Below, piece by piece: positions 42,242 to 47,347 of a stretch of 47,347 nucleotides of DNA; the stretch's first letter is position 1; each line of letters begins with the position of its first letter. Location of the stretch: the NCBI GenBank assembly GCA_027600665.1, contig JADGJL010000077.1:1-47347 (forward strand), written 5' to 3'. The notes beneath the pieces were generated by a model. The model did no database searches, had not been told where the DNA came from, and saw only the letters and a program-made list of their open reading frames with translations. Made by a program: the position numbers and the translations under genes. This DNA is from Irineochytrium annulatum (Eukaryota; Chytridiomycota; Chytridiomycetes; Chytridiales; Chytridiaceae).

Positions 42242-44379
42242 CTAATCCAAACCCTCCGTCTACAAAAGTTGGATTAGTGACATTTTTCAAACAGTGCGTA
42301 CCTCTCCAATGATAGATATCAGCTCCTTCACAAACCGCGCAATATCGTACGAACTGCTCGCAATCCGTTGCTTCAGCGTCTTGCTTTGTGGCTGGTCCAC
42401 GATGGAAAGTCCGAGCTCATCGAGCTTTAAGTTGGCCGAGTTCAAATCCTGAAGAATGGGCTCCACACGGTCCCTCAACGCCTCCGACCCCGGGCTCGAC
42501 ATAGTCCGGTCCGACTCGCGGATGACGTCCCCCACGGTCTGCGTGATGCCTTGGATGATACTTTGGAAATCGTCCCCGTTCGCCGATTGCCGCATCGTGT
42601 GCAGGAGTGTTTGGATTGCCTGAACGATAAGATCTGTTTGGCGTTCGAGATAAACCTACACGGAGCACGCACACAATTAACTTCAGCCGCAAGCAGAAAT
42701 CCTACCTTCAGGTCGTAGCTGCCATAGCTATCAGCCCCGTCGCTGAAGTTACGTTGGCTGTCTCCATTACCCGCCGGCCTGTCATCCCCGCCAAACTCCT
42801 GTCCGCCCTTCAGCTTTAAGAATTTGACCAGCTCCACAATAGTGGCGGTCAGATTCGACGCCGACCCCTCCATCAGAGCGACCGACGAGCTACCGACGTT
42901 CGTCGCGTGATTCTTGGCTGACTGCATCAAGCCCGTCAACGCCCCCGAAAGCTTCCCCTTAACTTCCTCCAGGCGGTCCTTCTCGGCCAACGTCAGCGAG
43001 TTGGACGACGTCTCGTATACCTCGGTATCCTCCGTGATGTTCTTGCATGCAATGACGATCGCCTTCATGGCGATTAGAACGCTAGAGGGCGTGTCGCTTC
43101 GGGCCGCCCGTAGCAAGTCGTCGACGGCGCCTTGATAGGCGCTTACGCGCGCACGGTCGATCACCCCGTTCGTGTCCTGATCCCGCGGGCTCAAGGCAGC
43201 GCCTATGAGAAAGCTTAAGCGAAACAAAACGAATGAAACGGCTCACTTGGGTAGGACGTTTTTGACGGCGTCTGGTCATCCTTCAGCCTCTTTCGAAGCG
43301 TGTCAATCTCCGCCGACATCTGATCGTTCTTCAGGGTAAGATCTTTGATTTCCTCAATTAAATTAGAGGCCTCCGTGCGAATATCATTGGACGTCTTACA
43401 CCCATCGTCAACAATTTAACTCAAAGACGCTCAAACCTGTTGCTGGCTATTGAAATCCTCCTGCAGCAGGTCGTAATCTTCCTTCAGCCGCAAATGGTCC
43501 TCCTCCAGCTTCCTGTACGCATCCTGCAGATTTCGCTTGTCCTGAAAACGAGCGTTAAACAAAGATATGTTAACAAACTAATCCTACGTCAAACTCCCTT
43601 TCTAGATCCTCCATCCGTTGCCGCATAGACTCTATTTTCGCCTCGTAGTCGTTTCGCATCCGATCAAATACTTCCTGTACAGCCGTTATGGCCCATCAAG
43701 TTTACCCTTTATACCTGAGAAGGTCCTTTTGCCGACTCCACATCCCTCCCTCTGCCGTTAACCGCTTGCGACGATCCGGAAAGGCCCTAAATGCTGTGTG
43801 AGCACCGAGTCCGAAGAAGAAAAGTGAAGGAAGATCACACATACCGGCTCCTCCGAGAAAGGACCAGACGAGTCGAGGCTGTGGTTGGCCTGCAGCACCG
43901 TTATAAACTGCATCATACCAGGCTCTCACCAACCTGGCTAGAACCAAATTTGGTATCATAGGCCGTTACATAATGCGGAAACCGGCGCTCAATTTGGGAC
44001 ATGATATCGCTGGCGAAGTCCTTGAACGGAGCCGTCCCCATCGTCGCCAGCTTCTGCCGTGCCTGGTTGCGCTTCTGATGTAGGTCCGGCCTGATGGGCA
44101 GGAAAGGCACTAATTCTCATTTTTTAGATATCCATTCACATACCACATGCAAGCAACAGAGAAAAACTAACACTCATTTGCATGCCGAGTTCGTCGCTCA
44201 ATTTCATCATAAACATCCGTGACGAGATCCAAGAGCTGCTGCTTCGATAGGCCGGACAACCTCTCCCTCGCCGAAATTCTCTGGTTCGACTTTGCACTCG
44301 CCAGCTGCCTCGGCGAGTTGAGGTAGGAGTCCAAGTAGGATCGCAGCGACTCGTACTGCTGTTCTGTGAAGTCCGACAT
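42242..44379 (-). CDS. SPA2: Spa2-type polarisome scaffold (SHD/GIT domain)
   Basis: The ATG at 44379 opens MSDFTEQQYESLRSYLDSYL. Two Spa2-homology repeats follow: ARERLSGLSKQQLLDLVTDV and YDEIERR, then over a 64-nt intron LPFLPIRPDLHQKRNQARQK, LATMGTAPFKDFASDIM and IERRFP. This pair is the SHD found in Spa2, Sph1 and GIT proteins. A coiled coil is spread over several short exons (43230-43700). A helical C-terminal domain runs DLLRAARSDTPSSVLIAMKA to SSYDIARFVKELISIIGE. The end is either at 42287 or, after a likely intron with acceptor at 42256, at 42242. Spa2 organises actin and MAPK signalling at growth tips in yeasts and filamentous fungi. Here it would suit rhizoid or germ-tube polarity. 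Confidence 0.85.
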
Positions 44380-45377
44380 GCCAGCTTGCTCTGTGGGATC
44401 CTGTGCCTACCACTAGTTATGGCGAGGAGGTGACAGTTGGTGACGTCTTCAAGCCGCTGACGTGTGACATTCAACGAAGCGGCCACTCTCAGGTCGTGTC
44501 GGCCACTGTGGTAGCCGGCCTCTGACAACCTTAAATAAGGAAATGACCTTCGAAAAACGAGCCATGAAGCTAGAAGCGTGATCCCGTTGTTGATAAGACC
44601 GATCGAGGCCACTCTAAGGCGCGCTCGTCAACAATCGAGGACACGCTTGTGGCGCAGGCATAACAGCAATTCTACATTCTGCGGCCTGTTATGCGGCTAG
44701 AAACTAGCAAAGTGGCTTGCCTTGACGGTGTCGGTACTTGACGAACTGCACAGGTCTATTGTGGGAGAAACTGAACAGCGACCACGTCTCTTCGCAGAGG
44801 CGGTACTTGGTATGCTTGTTGGGACGGAAGCCGGAGAGTTTGCGCGTTCCGTGCGAGCTAGGCGACGCCAATTAGGCTGTTGCCAACAGATCCTATCGGT
44901 CTGCAGAAGACACAAGTCTTGATGATGGTGTGGGTACTCCCACTCCCATTACCATAGTGACAACGACAACGGAATAAACTCGGCTCGCATTGAACATTTG
45001 GTTGGACACAGCAACATGACGTGGGATAAGTTTTAGCCGTCTGCAGGCAACAGCTGTCCGTAAGCAACCTGACACGTTTTCTGCAAGCTCTTTTGCGAGA
45101 CGTGTCCCATATCTCGTTCTTTGCATGGCATGCGCCCGCGTAGTGTTCGCAATGGTATGGTCTCGGTACGGTTTTGGAATGTCGATTCAGAATGAACGCC
45201 TTCCCGATTCCGTTCCGGCGTGGGGCGGCACGGAATGACCCTGGTTCTGGTTCTGTACCATCAGGATACGGTATGTCGAGCACCACCTACTGATTGCCCA
45301 TTGTCAGTGGGAGGACAATCTGGCCATCCCTCGTGGTAGTCAGTGACCTCTTCCTGCCGTGCTATACCTAGGACCAC

Positions 45378-45540
45378 CCGCAGGCTAACTCCAAGCGGAT
45401 TGACTGGGTGCTGTATGACCAAAGTGGCTTGAAAAATCACCGATCCAGCTTTCCGATAACCTCTGCGGGACAATCTGACTGGAGGGCAACTGTGCCTCCA
45501 GAGACAAAGCAACCTATATTCCGATGGAGAAGAGCAAGTA
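45378..45540 (+). pseudogene. possible LINE endonuclease remnant
   Basis: The frame reads ANSKRIDWVLYDQSGL, then PITSAGQSDWRATVPPETK. The order (Arg-Ile-Asp-Trp-Val-Leu, then Ser-Asp-Trp in place of the catalytic Ser-Asp-His) fits the last motifs of an apurinic-type endonuclease from a non-LTR element, with the His lost. The upstream frame is closed by a stop, so it would be a dead fragment. The call rests on two short motifs. Confidence 0.35.
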
Positions 45541-46266
45541 TGGGGCCGAGTCACGTTTCAATCCCAGGTAGGTACAGACCATCCCGACAAGGGAGGCCCT
45601 TCCTCCTGGAGAGGTATCGTCACCTCTGCTGAGCGACTGCATTTTTTACCTCTACTATTAGTGACCAACAGGTGAAGTGAACTGAAGTGATTTATTAACT
45701 AGATAACGTGTCGGACGGCGTTGTTGTCTACATTTTGACTCGCATTGTAATGTGATAAAATGATCTTTAAATGAGTTGGGATAAAAAGTGAAGTTGCGAA
45801 GACTAGAATTTGAACACAACACACAACGTCATGGTCGAAAATGGACTTAGTAGTCACGAGTCCAACAGTAGTAATTAAAATCCTAATGTTTGCCGATTTG
45901 AATGACAAATTGTGATGTTTTAGCTGGTGTACAAGCCTTGTGAGGAGTCTGGCCGCAACTTGCAGGGTGGCACCGCCCATCGCCGCCCCCAGGTTGTGGA
46001 CAGTGCCTTCGCCATCATGAATCTCCTGACCCAAAACGTTATTGCACCTCCTGGTACTCCTCCCTGTCAACACGCCCCCATACCTGGTGCTCAAGAACTT
46101 TAACCTCTCCCGTGCGAGGAGTCTTCATTACCTTTCATGGCGACCGCTTACGGCGAAGCGAACTAAAAAAAAATGCATAACGGTGGTTGACGCGGGAACC
46201 AGTTTTTTCCAAATAAAGAAAAGATAAAAAAGTGAACGTTAACAACAATAGCGGTGATGACTGACT

Positions 46267-46270
46267 AAAA
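46267..46270 (-). terminator. RNA polymerase III terminator for tRNA-Ser
   Basis: A run of four Ts on the minus strand, about 8 nt after the tRNA discriminator base, is a minimal Pol III stop. Confidence 0.6.
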
Positions 46271-46277
46271 GAAGATC

Positions 46278-46359
46278 CGACAACGGCAGGATTCGAACCT
46301 GCGCTCCCAAAGGGAACTGCCTTAGCAGGGCAGCGCGTTAACCACTCCGCCACGTTGTC
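46278..46359 (-). tRNA. tRNA-Ser(GCU)
   Basis: The cloverleaf was folded by eye on the minus strand. Acceptor arms GACAACG and CGTTGTC pair fully with a G discriminator. The D region has TGGCGGAGTGG (A box). The anticodon stem CTGCC/GGCAG encloses CTGCTAA, anticodon GCU. The long variable arm TCCC-TTT-GGGA is typical of tRNA-Ser. The T arm contains GGTTCGAATCC (B box). No intron, no encoded CCA; 82 nt. Confidence 0.95.
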
Positions 46360-46534
46360 ATAAAAATGAACCCGTTAGATGCGATTTTGTCAAATGCGAG
46401 GGGTCCTGCTGAACCCAAATGGTGTCTTCCGAAATTTAAATTCTCCTATTGTGAAAATAAAATAAAAGGGAGTCCTACTTAGACAAAAACGTCTGCCGGC
46501 TGGTGACTAAGGACTTGGCGGGCCACCCCTCAGA

Positions 46535-47347
46535 TCAGAGCGACGGAAATACGACGGAAAACAATAGTGGAGGCGACGTATTGAAGCAAAGCGCTGGTGG
46601 GCCGACAACATATTCACAAGGCGGGTTAAGAAGGATAATGCGAGGGGCACTAAAACCAAAAACATCGAGGGCAAAGGGGATGAAACAATGTTCTCGGTCT
46701 CGACATATTGTAGCGTACTTGGCGAGCTTGGTCATTTCAGCTGCGGCGGCTGTGTGTCCAACAACCGTCGTGGCCGTGACAGCGGAGCGAAGCGGGCTTG
46801 AGATGGTGACGTTGAGACAGGTAGGGAGGCCGCCATCCCCGAAGGCCAGGAGAATGTCCGCCGGGCGGAGGCCACTGCCGCGGCCTGTGTTTGTGCCAAG
46901 GAAGCCGACGGGAGCGTCTTCGCGGGATTGAATGCCGGTGAGGGTGAGAAGGGAATGCAGGGCGTGTTGGACGTTGGCGTGGCGGGCTGTGCCCGAGCGG
47001 CATGATAGGGCGTGGTAGCCGTAGACGTCGAGAGGCTGTTGACACTGGGCGCAGGTGACACCAGGCGGGAAGAGGGGCACCAGCAGGCGAAGGCGGATGG
47101 CAACACGGAAAGCGGGAGGAGAGAGGGTCTGGCTGAGGCCGGGGGCGGGGAAAGCATTGAACCAAGCTGAGGCATGGGGGGAAGAGATCGTCTGGAGGAT
47201 GAGGCGACGGTGACGGCTGTCGGAGGCGTCGTGTTGGCTCAAAGAGGCCTCAATGTGGGCGCGTCGAACCATGCAGAGTAGATCTGCCATTGTGCGTTGG
47301 GTTGATGCGGTGGAGGCAGATATAGCTTTGGCAAGGGTGGGCGGGCC
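46535..47347 (-). mobile_element. 3' part of a non-LTR (LINE-type) retrotransposon, cut by the window edge
   Basis: The open frame enters from beyond 47347 and ends at 46535, over 260 codons. It is the region after the reverse transcriptase: ASAWFNAFPAPGLSQTLSP, FRVAIRLRLLVPLFPPG, a zinc-knuckle-like CAQCQQPLDVYGYHALSC, then LRPADILLAF, NVTISSPL and an AAAAEMTKLAKY helix with FIPFALDVFGF. This order is typical of the C-terminal domain of many LINE-encoded RT proteins. The frame is undamaged here, so the copy may be recent. Its end lies about 175 bp from the tRNA-Ser gene on the same strand. The endonuclease and polymerase parts are outside the window. Confidence 0.85.

Larger units (their letters stand above)
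44380..46277. other. gene-poor region with degenerate retroelement-like fragments
   Basis: About 1.9 kb. The first part carries the SPA2 promoter. Further on, frames are short and interrupted. One stretch near 45378-45540 resembles the end of a LINE endonuclease (listed separately). From 45660 to 45920 the DNA is A/T-rich. Frames near 45960-46100 on the minus strand look protein-like but match nothing I know. No intact gene is supported. Confidence 0.5.

Overview
The window is nuclear DNA from a fungus, most likely a flagellated (zoosporic) lineage such as a chytrid or blastoclad. Genes are dense, often convergent or divergent, and broken by very short GT-AG introns (about 38-80 nt). The protein set is fungal: MRP51-type mitochondrial ribosomal protein, fuzzy-onion mitofusin, Spa2 polarisome scaffold, Mcp5/Num1-type cortical PH protein and a Cys-rich protein of a fungus-restricted family. 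Two genes belong to the motile flagellum, DNAAF11/LRRC6 and DNAJB13, so the organism should make swimming spores. Two runs of 10 Ns (13849-13858, 26968-26977) mark scaffold gaps.

Layout. 39-3475(-): Cys-rich fungal protein. 4195-8048(+): large disordered protein. 8422-9173(+): Arf-type GTPase. 9353-10776(-): DNAAF11. 11079-13662(-): cortical PH/coiled-coil anchor. 13663-14834: gap and poly-C tract. 14835-16261(-): PKA regulatory subunit. 17069-18611(+): ARP1 of dynactin. 18656-19807(-) and 19875-22197(+): MRP51 and FZO1, head to head. 22631-24407(-): GM130-like golgin. 24658-26032(+): DNAJB13. 26162-26440(-) and 26526-30789(+): TMA7 and PAN2, head to head. 30807-31718(-): unknown coiled-coil protein. 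31928-33245(-): CSN6. 33917-34193(-): CMC2. 34430-35361(-) and 35406-36419(+): LRR protein and casein kinase 1, head to head. 36659-38515(-): bZIP factor. 39057-42102(+): USO1/p115. 42242-44379(-): SPA2. 44380-47347: gene-poor, with retroelement debris, tRNA-Ser(GCU) and the 3' part of a non-LTR retrotransposon running off the edge.

Functional themes. Several genes concern microtubule motors and the cell cortex (DNAAF11, cortical anchor, ARP1, DNAJB13, SPA2), Golgi tethering (GM130-like golgin and p115, which are binding partners in animals, plus an Arf GTPase) and mitochondria (FZO1, MRP51, CMC2). There is no operon logic. The clustering is probably chance apart from three divergent pairs that must share promoters. 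Exon-intron models were built by hand from conserved protein motifs and reading phase. I found no clearly new multi-gene system. The best leads are a dynein-adaptor-like (CC1-box) motif at the start of the cortical anchor, the complete p115/GM130-like pair in a fungus, an internally duplicated bZIP activation region, and the uncharacterised Cys-rich protein.
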